From contig OX442423.1 in assembly GCA_949361645.1 (NCBI GenBank), forward strand, positions 4,336,023-4,400,022: a DNA stretch of 64,000 nucleotides, written 5' to 3'. Position 1 is the stretch's first letter; each line of letters starts with the position of its first letter. The notes under the pieces are model-generated. The model searched no databases. It worked only from the letters and a program-made list of their open reading frames with translations, and was not told the DNA's origin. Of this stretch, positions 25,601 to 35,309 are shown in pieces. The translations under genes were made by a program, and so were the position numbers. Origin of the DNA: Spongilla lacustris (lineage: Eukaryota; Porifera; Demospongiae; Spongillida; Spongillidae).

Positions 25601-27787
25601 AAAAATATTCATCTAGGCTGATGATGCACTTAAACCAAATGACAATGTTTTCTGTACATGGCGTACATCTAACACCATGCACTTAATATCAAGAAGCACA
25701 TGACACACACAGTGTATTCATGGTATTAACTAGTATTAATAAATATACGTCTAACTGGTTAGGAGAATATACTGGATCATTAAGGTTTAATAAACTAAAA
25801 TACATTTTACACTGAATACACCTCCGCATTTGTGATATTTAATGGTCACAATATTTATAAATGCAGATGAAGCGCAAAAAAAATCACCCAGAATATTTAT
25901 GGTACTTTTAGGAAATCAACAGTGCGATCCATGCCACTAGCTGTGAACGCAAGAGTCAATATTTGCTAAAGTTATGGGATATAATATTTAGCGCGGGAGA
26001 TCTACAGTTTTAGTTGCCAAGCTGCATGAATACATGCACTGTGAAACAGCATGCTTAAAGCAGAGTTATTGTACATTAATGGTGAATGCTTAGTCTTGTT
26101 TACACTCCAAGGCTTCAAGCACATGCTAAATGCATGAGGTTGAAGCCAAGAGGGTAAACTATGAGACATGACTTCCGAACATTTTCAGCATAAATGAGAC
26201 TTGCCAGTTCTTCGGTGCCTATCTGTTCCAGATGTTGTATTGAAATCAGATTAGTGGGACTCTGAAGGCCAACAACTTAAATGTGTATGAATGCTTTTAT
26301 TGCCTTATCCAATTGACACTGCCAAGAAATCCAACCACAATACAGTACACAGATGCTTGAACACAAGTGTTCAATGAGCACAATGTATGAAGGCACAGCC
26401 TAAGGATACTACAATTCCTGTTCCAATAAATGTAACTTGGAGGCAGCCTATGCAAAGCTGCTTAATCTACATGTGGTAGGAATACATATGAATAGGCCAG
26501 GGTAACATATCATGAGTTTATTTGCACTTGTAACAATAGTCAAGGTTCTAGGCACTAGAAACACAAAGAAGACTGTCCGTAGAGATCTCATAATAGAAGC
26601 AAACGAGGTAACCACATGCGGGAGGCCTGGGCACCCTGCAGGCTATATGAAACTGCAAACAAGCAGTAATAGCATAGGTAAAGGAATATGGTTAGGTAAT
26701 ATGATACCCTTCACAATTCCCACAGTCATGAACAACATACTGACTGCACCTCTTTGTCTCTACGTCAGTTATGATAGTCCATATTTTGTTGTTGTGTCAT
26801 ATATATGCAGTACTACTAATTGTGCAGGATCAGAGCAACACACACAAATTTTGGTAGTAGAATTATTATATCAGCCTGCCCCTTATATGCAAATGGTGTG
26901 CACAACACATGAACAATGGCTATATGGCAGACGATGATAACAAATACCCTCGAATCACAGAATAGCTCAACAAGAATACTGGTAGGAAGGCAAGTGCTTC
27001 ATTGCACAATGCCCTGCAATAAAAGAACCCTACACTAGAGCAATACCATTCAAAGATCATTTGCAAAGTGAATGTAGTTTAACACAGTGGATTGTCAAAT
27101 ATCTTAATTTGTGATAAGATTTTAATAATACATTAAAGATAAGATTGATACACCCTCGCTCCAGAGGCTATAATTGCACTAGGTATGTACGCTTGCAGAT
27201 ATAGACTAAATTTCTGACCAGTGTATGATGATCCAATAGTTTTTTAAGTTAGGTATTGCAGTTAGTTTCCATGTATGGTGTAATGTCACCAGTCAATTAA
27301 CTAGAGTTTTAAACTGCTGCCTTTACTGCAACTTCATGACGTAACGTATCGAAACATACATTACGTAATGGCACGAGAGAACTCTGCAATGCAAAGGCCT
27401 ACACATATAGTCAATCCATTGACCAATGAAACTTTTCGGAAGTAGTAATAGAGACATTTATGCAACAATACACCAATGCATGTGTCATGTTGTATACCAC
27501 ATATTGTACGGCTATTACAGTTGGCCTCTGTAATGGCACACGACGTACTTATGCTTTCAATATACTACCTAATGCAACGTACGTACCTTTTGGTTAAGAT
27601 GATCGTATATTTCATTTTCACGACGGTTCGCAGTCACTGCGCTGAGCTCGTGGTATGATTTTTCCAATTTCTATACGCACGAAAAAAACCTAGTTTATAT
27701 TCTCAATAGTGAACAGTGTACCTCATCAAGTTCATCCTTAGCGTCAAGAAGATCGTAGCAAAAAAGACGAGATTGTTTTGCTAGCAT
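10536..27787 (-). CDS. INTS3: Integrator complex subunit 3 (SOSS subunit A), 32 exons
   Basis: Scaffold of the Integrator complex (snRNA 3' processing, promoter-proximal termination) and of the SOSS single-strand DNA repair complex; nuclear. Exons in coding order: 27722-27787, 27587-27670, 25509-25592, 25224-25337, 25061-25170, 24961-25011, 24764-24905, 23985-24043, 23862-23932, 23697-23794, 22149-22196, 21939-22082, 18217-18304, 18082-18161, 17931-18022, 17752-17840, 17542-17691, 17326-17476, 16249-16291, 16081-16193, 15995-16027, 14742-14846, 14570-14654, 14433-14492, 13966-14034, 13794-13882, 13625-13731, 11391-11439, 10973-11122, 10859-10920, 10746-10812, 10536-10689. Phases agree and sum to about 968 residues; the human protein is about 1,040. 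Diagnostic peptides: [103 protein letters not shown]. The start ATG is preceded by an in-frame TGA. Least certain: the exon 5 donor and the C-terminal end. Confidence 0.93.
11440..13137. other. INTS3 intron 27 (part)
   Basis: Intron sequence between exons 28 and 27. Holds AT-rich DNA with scattered ACATGT palindromes. No further exon, gene or named repeat recognised. Confidence 0.6.
13138..13500 (+). repeat. Dispersed repeat, copy 1 (partner at 61.9 kb)
   Basis: Shares many blocks in the same order and orientation with 61,938-62,245: AGATTAGAGCATTT-like start, GTTATTGCATCCAGCCAAAA, CATATTCATGA, AAATGCTCACTGCT, AAAGGAGTA and ACACATTTTAGGATGCAAAT. No ORF. It lies inside an INTS3 intron. Probably a non-autonomous element. 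Confidence 0.75.
15777..15915. mobile_element. AGCATACACAGGG-family MITE, copy 1
   Basis: Short element in an INTS3 intron. The ends GGCTGGCATGCACC and GTCCAGTGTATGCCGACC are inverted and match the ends of the copy at 23.2 kb. The inner part ATGGACAAATGTTCCGCAAA is also shared. Confidence 0.65.
18305..19850. other. INTS3 intron 12, distal part
   Basis: Intron sequence with ACATGTACATG palindromes. Open frames here are short, and none has recognisable protein similarity. Confidence 0.55.
19851..20490 (-). pseudogene. Non-LTR retrotransposon pol remnant in INTS3 intron
   Basis: On the minus strand, broken frames read [18 protein letters not shown], then [10 protein letters not shown] (about 20,300-20,160), and further on [20 protein letters not shown] and [10 protein letters not shown] (about 20,000-19,860). 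HLDP.EF...KWWLG, then C.LDPL..H, then H.ANDLK, then ESYG.WGKEA, then SRLA.R are successive landmarks of the same LINE pol tail seen at 31.5 and 35.3 kb. Several frameshifts and missing cysteines show it is long dead. It lies in the same orientation as the host gene. Confidence 0.65.
20491..21938. other. INTS3 intron 12, proximal part
   Basis: Intron sequence rich in ACATGTACATG palindromes near its 3' end (21,760-21,935). No gene or repeat family recognised. Confidence 0.55.
22197..23216. other. INTS3 intron 10, distal part
   Basis: AT-rich intron sequence. No exon, ORF or recognisable element. Confidence 0.55.
23217..23594. mobile_element. AGCATACACAGGG-family MITE, copy 2
   Basis: Inverted ends of about 40 bp: GGCCAGCATACACAGGGTGA / CTTCAGGGCAACTTGTCGCA on the left and TGCGACAAGTCGCCCTGAAG / TCACCTTGTGTATGCCCGAC on the right. 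TTAA lies at both boundaries, consistent with a TTAA target duplication, as in piggyBac- and Kolobok-type elements. It encodes no transposase. It lies in an INTS3 intron. Confidence 0.75.
24044..24763. other. INTS3 intron 7
   Basis: 720-bp intron. No exon, gene or named repeat seen. Confidence 0.55.
25593..27586. other. INTS3 intron 2, with an unassigned plus-strand ORF
   Basis: A 2-kb intron, the largest near the 5' end. It contains a 141-codon plus-strand ORF (26,512-26,937, starting [20 protein letters not shown]). I see no family resemblance, no splice-site context and no conserved block, so I treat it as chance. The rest is AT-rich. Confidence 0.5.
27722..27787 (-). CDS. INTS3: INTS3 exon 1 (start codon)
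   Basis: Encodes [20 protein letters not shown] then DE, followed by a GTACAC donor. DAKDELDE aligns with the conserved DAKDELEE near the N terminus of vertebrate INTS3, but the long Gly/Ala-rich leader of the human protein is absent. A TGA lies in frame 12 bases before the ATG, so the start is well supported. Confidence 0.9.
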
Positions 27788-28380
27788 TGTTATGCTAGCG
27801 CTTCAATTGACGCGCAACAATAATTTACACTCGATCCCAGACCATTACACAGCTACACAAATCGACCTTTTGCCTTATGACGCACAAATTAATGACAAAA
27901 CATAAGTCCTCTCATGAAGCAACACAGTAAGTACGAAATGAATGGTAAATGAATGCCTGACTATATTCCAAAATTATATACCCTCGCCAGTTACGGTGCA
28001 GATGTTACAGTGCTCTCAAGTTACCGGAAGTTGACCCTTAAAATTGAAAAGCACGGCTGCGCATGTCTCATTAGCGACTTCCACAATGTTTCCAATTCGC
28101 TGTATAGAAATCCCTTAAAAAGCTCCATCGTGAAATACAACAACAATGAAACGTGTGATAATTTAGTTCTTAATGAAAATCATGTAGGGTTCTAAGTGTT
28201 ATGCCATTTTTAAAGTTGCCCCCCCCCCCCCCCAATTCTTGTGTGACGTCAGAGGCAAAAGGTCCAATGTATTTATGGTAGAAAATAAGCATAACGGAAA
28301 ATGTACGGTTTCAAACACACTTTTGTCGCCGTTGTCCATGTTGTTAGTATAAAACAGATAATAGCAGTATTTTTTGAATC
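27788..28380. promoter_or_regulatory. INTS3 upstream region
   Basis: Sequence immediately 5' of the INTS3 start codon. It holds no recognised gene. A C16 homopolymer lies at about 28,218-28,233. It forms the INTS3 side of a 1.28-kb divergent intergenic region shared with the GTPase gene. No core promoter motif for INTS3 could be singled out. Confidence 0.4.
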
Positions 28381-28382
28381 CG

Positions 28383-28985
28383 CAGGGCCGTAGCATCCAG
28401 TCCAGCCGGTCAGGCCGCGCCGACCGGTTTTAGCCGGCCAGAACATTTAAATTATTAATGATTATTGTAATCATTGCGTACTGTACTGGAAACGATCGAC
28501 AACGATGAATGTCACTATTATTATATGTGCGTTACAGCAACCACCCGCAATCGGCTCACGCTTGAATGTCTTTGCCAGCTCACTAGAACGTACACTACGC
28601 GTCCAGAGCCAAGTTACAAGCATTATTATCTACGCGCATATGTGGGTGTTAATTATTCATTTCCTGGGACTCTATGATATCAATAGCGAATTTACCTTGC
28701 GCGTAACACGTGTAACACACGCACTTTTTGTAGGATCTACGTATCACAAAAGCGTTGGCTCCGCCCCAGACCCCATGGCCAATGGGGGAGCTTTACCCCA
28801 TACCCCCTTACCTAGCTGGACGGGAAGGGTGCACCGTGCACCCCTCCCGCACCCTCCCCGGGACTGTCTACATTTTCCCTGTGGCCGGACCGGTTCTTAT
28901 ATCCATGCATCGGTATATTAGCAGCCACGCCCACGTCTTCATTATCACCCCCCCCCCCCCCCCGGCCCCCCCCCCCCCTCCCCGT
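28383..28985. mobile_element. GC-rich non-autonomous element remnants
   Basis: A GC-rich patch in an AT-rich background. It opens with CAGGGCCGTAGC at 28,383, a typical terminus of non-autonomous DNA elements. At 28,748-28,862 it carries a block (AAAAGCGTTGGCT, GGGGCTCCGCCCCAGACCCC-like, CACCCTCCCCGGG) also found at 63,725-63,845. A C-rich homopolymer run lies at 28,948-28,979. No coding capacity is seen. Confidence 0.55.
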
Positions 28986-29011
28986 AAATTTTTGTCTTCT
29001 TGAATTATCCA

Positions 29012-29017
29012 TATAAA
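29012..29017 (+). promoter_or_regulatory. Possible TATA box of the GTPase gene
   Basis: TATAAA within CCATATAAAGCC, 52 bp before the ATG at 29,069. This would place a start site about 30 bp downstream and a 5' UTR of about 25-30 bases. Position only; no transcript evidence. Confidence 0.4.
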
Positions 29018-29068
29018 GCCGCTTTCCGAAATAAACCAGCATTCAGCGTGGGGTTTCGCAGCTTACTA

Positions 29069-29571
29069 ATGGCAACGTACTGTATTCGTCAGTTTGATGT
29101 TCCTGGAAGTGATTTACTACCTTCGTCTGTGCCACTTGTGATTCCAGACAATGCTCGGTACGACAGGGTGAGAAATGAAGTGCGTCTACAACCAGGTGAA
29201 CGAAATAAACTAGCTCTCTGCCAAACTACAATTGAGCTCTTGACATCGATTAAAAAACCAATTGCTGTGCTAGCAATTTGTGGTCCATACAGAACCGGAA
29301 AGTCCTACATACTCTCCAAGATGTTAGGTGCACCTGATATTTTTAAATTAGGTCACACTTTCAACGCACAGACTCTGGGAATATGGCTCGGAACATCATA
29401 TCTGGACTTTGGTGACCACGCAATGGTTTGTTTGGACACAGAGGGCATTAATGCACCAGTTGCCAACGGATCTGAAGATATTCGCATCCTTGTGCTCGCC
29501 GTATTGATAAGCTCCTTCTTAATATATAATTCGATGAGAGTGCCGGACAAGACCGACCTTGAAAAGATGAG
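29069..29571 (+). CDS. GBP-like GTPase exon 1: G domain start
   Basis: Residues 1-167 with P-loop, switch 1 and G3 box. The donor ATGAG/GTAAAG leaves a phase-2 codon completed by exon 2 (AG+C = Ser), joining DLEKM to SCFSQLATNIKIYEN. This matches the LEKLSFVTEL-type junction region of GBPs. Confidence 0.9.
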
Positions 29572-32248
29572 GTAAAGTGTTTGTGCACTGCACATAAATA
29601 TTATCCCATTGGACACCACCCGCAAACACATTCCATAGCGTAGTTACCCACGCGTGTAAAGTTGTCACGCCAGTCACGGGCAATATCCTGCCGGTTTCGC
29701 ATTACATGTAACAATAGAGCCTAACACCCAAACGTAACATAAACGATGTACATGCTCACGTATGCGTAAAATTCTGCGGCGACGGCCCATTACATATGTT
29801 CAGATTAGAACTAATTTAGAAGTGGGTAACTTGGATAATAAAAGTTTTGACCAAATCTTTATAGCTTACTAGTTAGCTCGTTAGGGAATTTACCAAACCT
29901 TACATGTGTATGAATTTCATTTTTATTTAAATGACGTACATGTACGTCGTTTTGGCAATAGTCAGCATACAGTGTACCATGAAGGACACAAGTTGGAAAT
30001 TCGGTTGTTACATTGATTCGGCGGCTGCGATGGCTATTATTGTAACTCCGGTCCCTAGGGAACGGCCCAACCGAGTTACCAACTTGCATTGGAAAACAGC
30101 GAGCAAATAGACTTAGGCGGAGTCTAGTAGGTTATAAAGCTAACTGCTAACCAATAACCATCTATGTTTCATGTCACGCGCAAACTGACCATGTGATTGT
30201 TTATCATCCTCATTGTAAATAGCAGGTTTTTAGATGCAAGTTACTACTAGCTACGTGTAGGAGCATTTAAGAATTGGCTAGTTATCGCGCGCGCATGCGC
30301 AATTAATTCAATATGCCTCTATATAAACTCTCAGTCTGATATTACACCAGGCCACAGATAATAAGAACAGCAAAGCAATAGACTATTAGAGAAAGTGCTT
30401 TTTAAATACATGCGTTGATGCGTATGAAATAAAAGCCATAAGCAATATGATATAGCTCTATAGAGTGTGCGTACAAATTAAATTTTATTGCATAATCTAT
30501 TTCGCGACTACTTCAAATAACCTATTTCCTCGATTTGCAGCAGTTGCAAATTCACGATTTATTATTATTATTATTATTCATCAATGTTGTGCTTTTGGTT
30601 GTAGAAATCGTGGTGGTTAGCATTTGGGCGTAGATTTCTATCGTTTTCACTTGAAATCTGGCCGTATATATATAATAATGTGTTTATAATAATAATAAGT
30701 CGGATCCCTTGATTCCCAAGTTGCTTTGGTACTCCTTCGCCAATGTGGAGGATTCTGTAGATTTGCTCACATTCCTTCCCTTGCTTCTGAGGGCTTGCAT
30801 TTCTTTGACATTGATGTTCGCCAGTGTTTCTCTGACTGCTTGTCTATTGACCCACCCAATGCAGCATGGCAACAAGCCCAGTTTTGCTTGAGTAGAGGTC
30901 GTCTTAGACTCTACAGCTTATCTCAGCATTCAGCAGCAGCCAAAATATACTATACTAGTATACGTATCTATAAACTAAATTGTTCCTCGTCAGTATTCTG
31001 CTGCAGCCACCCCCTGTGTGAAATATTTACAGTGTATTTTGCTATGCGGAAACCACCCAGCCTTATAGATGATTTCGGTGAGGTGTACACTTAAAGTGCA
31101 TGACTTACATGTAAAAAGATGAATAATTGGATGGAGGGCAACGTGTATTGAGTTCTTCATCAATGTTGCGCTTTTGGTTGTAGAAATCTGGTGGTTAGCA
31201 TTTGGGCCTGGGTTTCTATCATTTTCACTTGAAATCTGCCTGTATTATATCATTATGATTACAAATAAAACCACTAAACTACAGCTATAGCACCAATATT
31301 TCATATGTAAGTATTTCTTTTCCGGTATAATCAATTCTATACTTAAACATTCTATGTATGTATTCCCTGTTTATTATTATTATTACTAGTTTTGTACGTA
31401 CATCTCGGTAGACTATGTAAAATTATTTTAATTGTTATTATGATTTTAACGATACTACATGAATACACATAAAAAAGTTAAACTACATGTACAACTATAG
31501 CTACAAGGAAAACAATATAATAGAGATGGATTGGGCTAAGGCCTCTTCCCAGGATGGCTCTTGCAGATGTTTAGGCAGCCATATATGTCAGCCAGAACTC
31601 TGGACTTGGGGCAGGAAAGATGGATAGCTAAATAGGTAGCCAGTCTTGAAAACATGTGTTGGGCCTCCTTCCCCCAGTTACTATACGTTTCAACTATACA
31701 AACCCAATTCTCAACACTTTGGGTCATTGGCAGCATGCTTCCTCGTATTATTATTATTTTTGATATATAAACATATACAACTAGACTACACACAAAAAAA
31801 TAAACGCAAAACACATATTCAGCCCTCACCCACTGAATGCTGAAATCAAGCACGACATAGCAAGAACTAAGGTGAGGTTCAGTCTCTGGTAGATGCTTGT
31901 AATGGCCTTTGACTTGCTGCACTGCAACTGCAAAGCCAGATGTGCAGCCAGCCGAGAAATCGAACCCTGAGCTTCCACACCCCAACAACCATAGGCTATG
32001 CAGACCCAACCCAACTCTGTGCACTTGGCACCATTGGCATTGTGCCTGTGCACTTCAGCCTTTTCAGATGCTGACCCATTTCTGGCCTTGTTTATGCCAA
32101 AATAAATCGCTAATCATATCAATGGCACTTGTTTTTAAGGGCCAAATTTCAAAATTCAATCTATTGATCTTTTTTGCAAAAGGCTTTAAAGAATTTGTTG
32201 GGTTTTTTTTTTGTTGTAGATAATTAACTGCTGCAGCAGATAGCGCTA

Positions 32249-32285
<37 letters not shown>

Positions 32286-34898
32286 TTTTAGCTAATGGAA
32301 AGAATAAAGTCAAGTGAATTTCAATACTTCCATGCACCATCACCTACTCTTCATTTTAAAAGAATGCATATTCTAGCTGCTTCAGTGATTCATATTGATT
32401 GGAATAATGTGCATGAAATCACATGAAATAATATTGCATACTTATTGCCATTGTACTCATAGCTGCTTTTCACAACTGGCAACAAATATCAAAATTTATG
32501 AAAATAAAGCAGAAAATTCTGGAAGTGATGCTGAATATCAACAACATTTTCCTGACTTTCTATGGTTGTTACGTGATGTAACATTACAGCCTGCAGATAG
32601 AAGTGGAAAATTAGTTACCCCTGTTGAATACCTCTTTAATGAGGTATTAGATGACACCAATGAAACTGCAAGGGCATTAAAAGGTTGTTTTCATTCTCTT
32701 GATTGTTTGACACTGCCACCTCCAACAGTGGATGAAGAGGTACTACAGCATATTGAGTTGCATGAAGACAAGCTATCACAAAAATTTGTATCCCGTGTGA
32801 GTGATTTAGTAAAATCCTTACGAGAGAAAGTCCACATAAAAAGGGGATTTGGTAGCTCAGAAGGCATTGATGGGCCTACGCTGGCACTTCTAATTACTAA
32901 GTACCTTGAAGCTGTCAATGATCCAAATGCAGTCCCTTGCCTTGACAGCACATGGGAAACAGTTACAAGTATCCGACTTAAAGCAATAATGAATCAACTA
33001 CTGATGAGTTATGAATCAGATATGGACAAAGAGATAATGAATTATCTGCCAATGGAAGAAATGACAACAGGAAATTCTGGCGAAAGAGCACTCATGCATA
33101 TCCATCAAACTACATTGAAGGCAAAAGTAACAGCTTTGCTAGATGCAGCAAAATATTTATCCCCAAAACTAGATGTTGACTCCAGAACAACATGGGAAAA
33201 GGAACTACAAGAACAGTTTACTAGTCAGATTGTCATGGAGGAGGTTGATAAGACAACTGGAACAAACCATATTGTCAGTGGCATTCTACACAAATATTTA
33301 AAATGCAACTATGATAAATCCCTGGAATATTGTGTTGCAAAATTCAATTCACTGTATCAGCAGATTCGTGAGAGAATTGATTTTGAACTTTCATCACATG
33401 AAAAAGATGGAATAAAGAGACAACTGCCACCTACCTACACATACAACAATTACCAAGACGATAAAAAAACACTTGAAAAGGACTATTTTGCTGCAGCTAT
33501 TGGTCCTGCAAAACAGGAAGTTTGGAGAAAGAAGATCGAAGACACAAAGCATGATGAATGGCTAATTGCCAAACTACCAAAGTTTGAACATAGAATTGTT
33601 GACCTCACTTCACAACTATCCACCACTGAAATTGAATTACAAAAATTAACTGAGAATGTGAAATCGTTAGAGAGGGAAAGAGACAGTTTAAAGAACGAGT
33701 GGGTCAGTTTGCAAGAACGATTCACAGAGTTATCAGAACAAAAAGCCCAACAGACAGAAAACCAAATTAAACAACGCCATCAAATAATAAGAGAAGGTAG
33801 TCTGCACACTTAATTTTTGCAATCTGTATTGTTTGCTGTGTACTTGCTTAAAGCCAGCATACATGGGGCGACGTTTTACTGGCAACTTTTCAATATTACA
33901 TAACAAATTTGTCGCTTGCGGATTTATATAGAAAGCCTTTCTATCTAATTCATAGCGACATGTCGAAAAAATATGCCGATAAGTCGATTGGAAGTGCCCT
34001 GTGTATGCTGGGATACAAGCATATAAGTAAATCCAGAAATCATACCTAAATCAATAATTATTGTTAACCAATATAAGCTGGAGAATTTTCTGTAGCACAG
34101 CATCAAATGAGGACTTTGTGTCACTATATTATACCGAGAACTCAAATGCCCTGTACCATTCTTGTGCAGATGAACTGGCTAACTGGTAGTTGTGATAGTG
34201 ATGCTAAAGATTGTGGAATGCAATTATTATCTTGTATATAATTATATCAAATACCTTGGGGAAAATAGTTAAATAATATATGCACTATGGCAGGCATTTT
34301 TGTCGACATTTTTGGTGTTATTATGATATTTATTGAATAATTTTGGCAGCGATGAATAATTTATGATATTACAATAATAATAATATCATATTATTATATA
34401 TATTATTTACAAGATAACACATTTAGCTACATGTACACATACTACCGTTTGTTCCAATAACTAGTAGAAGCCTCAAACGATGCACCCTTCATCTCCCCAG
34501 CATCATCTTAACAATTTATTTCATTCAACCACTTTGCAGCTTTTCAAGGACGAAGAATTATAACCCGAAATATCTATCTATGTGGGCTGTATAGACGAGA
34601 AACTGAAGCAGTAGAAGAACTTGGGGATGATGATGCTCGACAGATAGGGCAGATATGGTTCAACCATCATTATCCAGCCCTCAATGTGACTCCTGACTTT
34701 ATACGAACAGAATGTGAAAAACTAAATATAGCATTGCCCAATGGCAGAAACGAGGATGTAGAAAGTTTGCTGGTTCATGCTGGGAGACAGTTATACAGCC
34801 AGAACTTTATTGAGCTTGAAAAGCCTCATAACTTACAACCGGATGATGTAGTTATTGTTCAGCATGTTAACCAAACAACAGTAGGAACTGCATTTTGA
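29069..34898 (+). CDS. Guanylate-binding-protein-like large GTPase with unusual C terminus
   Basis: Three exons (29,069-29,571; 32,463-33,796; 34,540-34,898), consistent phases, 731 residues. Dynamin-superfamily GTPase of the GBP/atlastin group. GBPs hydrolyse GTP with dimerisation and act on membranes or pathogens; that role is inferred here. Visible motifs: P-loop GPYRTGKS (residues 72-79), switch region GHTFNAQTLGIWLGTS (95-110), G3 box DTEG (123-126), and the GBP-type guanine motif LLRD (203-206) in FPDFLWLLRD. A helical GBP_C-like segment follows (about 270-550), then a heptad-rich coiled coil (about 565-612). The last 119 residues, all from exon 3, match no domain I know. There is no CaaX box (ends GTAF), so lipid anchoring as in vertebrate GBP1 is not expected. 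Upstream the frame has no earlier ATG. Confidence 0.9.
29572..30573. other. GTPase intron 1, first part
   Basis: Intron sequence without recognised repeats, except (ATT)n microsatellite at about 30,560. Confidence 0.55.
30574..30668 (+). pseudogene. THAP-type zinc finger fragment 1
   Basis: Reads HQCCAFGCRNRGG (stop) HLGVDFYRFHLKSG. C-x-FGC.NR...G..FYRFH resembles the start of a THAP DNA-binding finger (C-x2-4-C followed by F.RFP). It is a one-exon fragment with a stop. A second, frameshifted copy lies at 31,155-31,240, so the pair forms direct repeats flanking a LINE remnant. Confidence 0.4.
30705..31095 (+). pseudogene. Non-LTR retrotransposon pol remnant in GTPase intron
   Basis: Reads LLRQCGGFCRFAHIPSL, then GLHFFDIDVRQCFSDC, then IDPPNAAWQQAQFCLSRGRL and LYSLSQHSAAA. 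The landmarks LLR.CGGFC...H, FD.DVRQCFS.C, AW.QAQ..LSRG.L.L.SLS.HSAAA match the segment at 7,030-7,560. Degenerate, same strand as the host gene. Confidence 0.65.
31155..31243 (+). pseudogene. THAP-type zinc finger fragment 2
   Basis: Near-identical in DNA to 30,577-30,665 (ATCAATGTTG.GCTTTTGGTT, GTGGTTAGCATTTGGGC). The frame reads HQCCAFGCRN and is then lost. Together with the first copy it is a pair of about 90-bp direct repeats 580 bp apart. Confidence 0.4.
31425..31462 (+). repeat. Satellite-unit fragment
   Basis: TTGTTATTATGATTTTAACG followed by ATACTACATG matches the GTCGTTATTATGATTTTAAT / GATACTACATG part of the 179-bp satellite. An isolated fragment more than 24 kb from the arrays, again next to the LINE remnant. 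Confidence 0.6.
31530..32060 (-). pseudogene. Two tandem LINE pol C-terminal remnants
   Basis: On the minus strand there are two copies of the same protein tail. The first (32,053-31,843) reads CTELGWVCIAYGCWGVEAQG then SRLAAHLALQLQCSKSKA. The second (about 31,730-31,540) reads WVCIVETYSNWGKEAQHMFS then RLATYLAIHLSCPKSRVLAD then IYGCLNI. LGWVCI..ETY.NWGKEAQ..FSRLA..LAI....PKS..LADIYG.LN is the C-terminal landmark of this LINE family. It lies antisense in intron 1 of the GTPase gene. Confidence 0.65.
32061..32462. repeat. GTPase intron 1 end with C homopolymer
   Basis: Contains a C run of about 32 bp at 32,254-32,285 and otherwise AT-rich sequence up to the acceptor CTCATAG at 32,456-32,462. 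No gene seen. Confidence 0.6.
32463..33796 (+). CDS. GBP-like GTPase exon 2: end of G domain, helical stalk, coiled coil
   Basis: Residues 168-612. Opens with the remainder of the G domain including FPDFLWLLRD. It continues with a GBP_C-like pattern (LPPPTVDEEVLQHI, LSQKFVSRVSDLVKSL, DGPTLALLITKYLEAVN, AVPCLDSTWETV) and ends with a charged heptad region (LSTTEIELQKLTENVKSLER). The donor GAGAAG/GTAGTC is at 33,796. Confidence 0.9.
33797..34539. other. GTPase intron 2
   Basis: 743-bp intron. It contains the short MITE at 33,850-34,012; the rest is AT-rich without recognised features. Confidence 0.6.
33850..34012. mobile_element. AGCATACACAGGG-family MITE, copy 3
   Basis: Ends AGCCAGCATACATGGGGCGA and GAAGTGCCCTGTGTATGCTG are inverted and resemble the ends of the 23.2-kb copy. 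TTAA precedes the left end. It contains the GTCGC / GCGACA blocks typical of the family. Located in GTPase intron 2. Confidence 0.6.
34540..34898 (+). CDS. GBP-like GTPase exon 3: unassigned C-terminal domain
   Basis: 119 codons including the stop. Begins AFQGRRIITRNIYLCGLYRR; later parts read EELGDDDARQIGQIWF, HHYPALNVTPDFIRTECEKL, LLVHAGRQLYSQNF and LQPDDVVIVQHVNQTT. The mix of hydrophobic and charged positions suggests a folded domain rather than a disordered tail. It is not the helical GBP effector end, and I cannot name it. Confidence 0.85.
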
Positions 34899-35309
34899 TC
34901 AGTTTAAAAATCATTCATTGTGTGACATTATTAGTTGTATTGTTTGGTGTGACCTCATATGTATGTAAACAAACTAACCCACTATGAAATGGACTATTTT
35001 TGACACAACTAGTTCTATTTATTTATTTTTAAAATGTATATCTCCGGGTTTTAATAAATAGAAAGAGGGCACAGGACATGGGATTTTTAAGAATACTATT
35101 GAGATCAACAATAAATGTGAGTGCACTTTGCATGTTATAGCTATAGGTTCTTGAAACCTTTTTATTTAGAAGTCAGAACTAAACATTGCTGATAAAACAA
35201 GGGACCCAGTAGGGAGAAATCATGTAGATAAAATTAAAGTACCATACATGTAAACATATGAAATAAATTAACAACTGAACTAAATACTAATATTTATTAT
35301 TAATACATA
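34899..35309. other. GTPase 3' flank with polyadenylation signal
   Basis: AATAAA at 35,053-35,058, 155 bp after the stop codon, is a plausible poly(A) signal. The rest is AT-rich with no gene. Confidence 0.5.

Noticed and set aside
26512..26937. 141-codon plus-strand ORF in INTS3 intron 2
   Set aside because: No recognisable domain, no homologous partner in the window and no splice or promoter context; length is within chance for this composition.
29000..29068. Upstream extension of the GTPase frame
   Set aside because: It would begin at TTG with no ATG; the first ATG at 29,069 lies behind a plausible TATA box.
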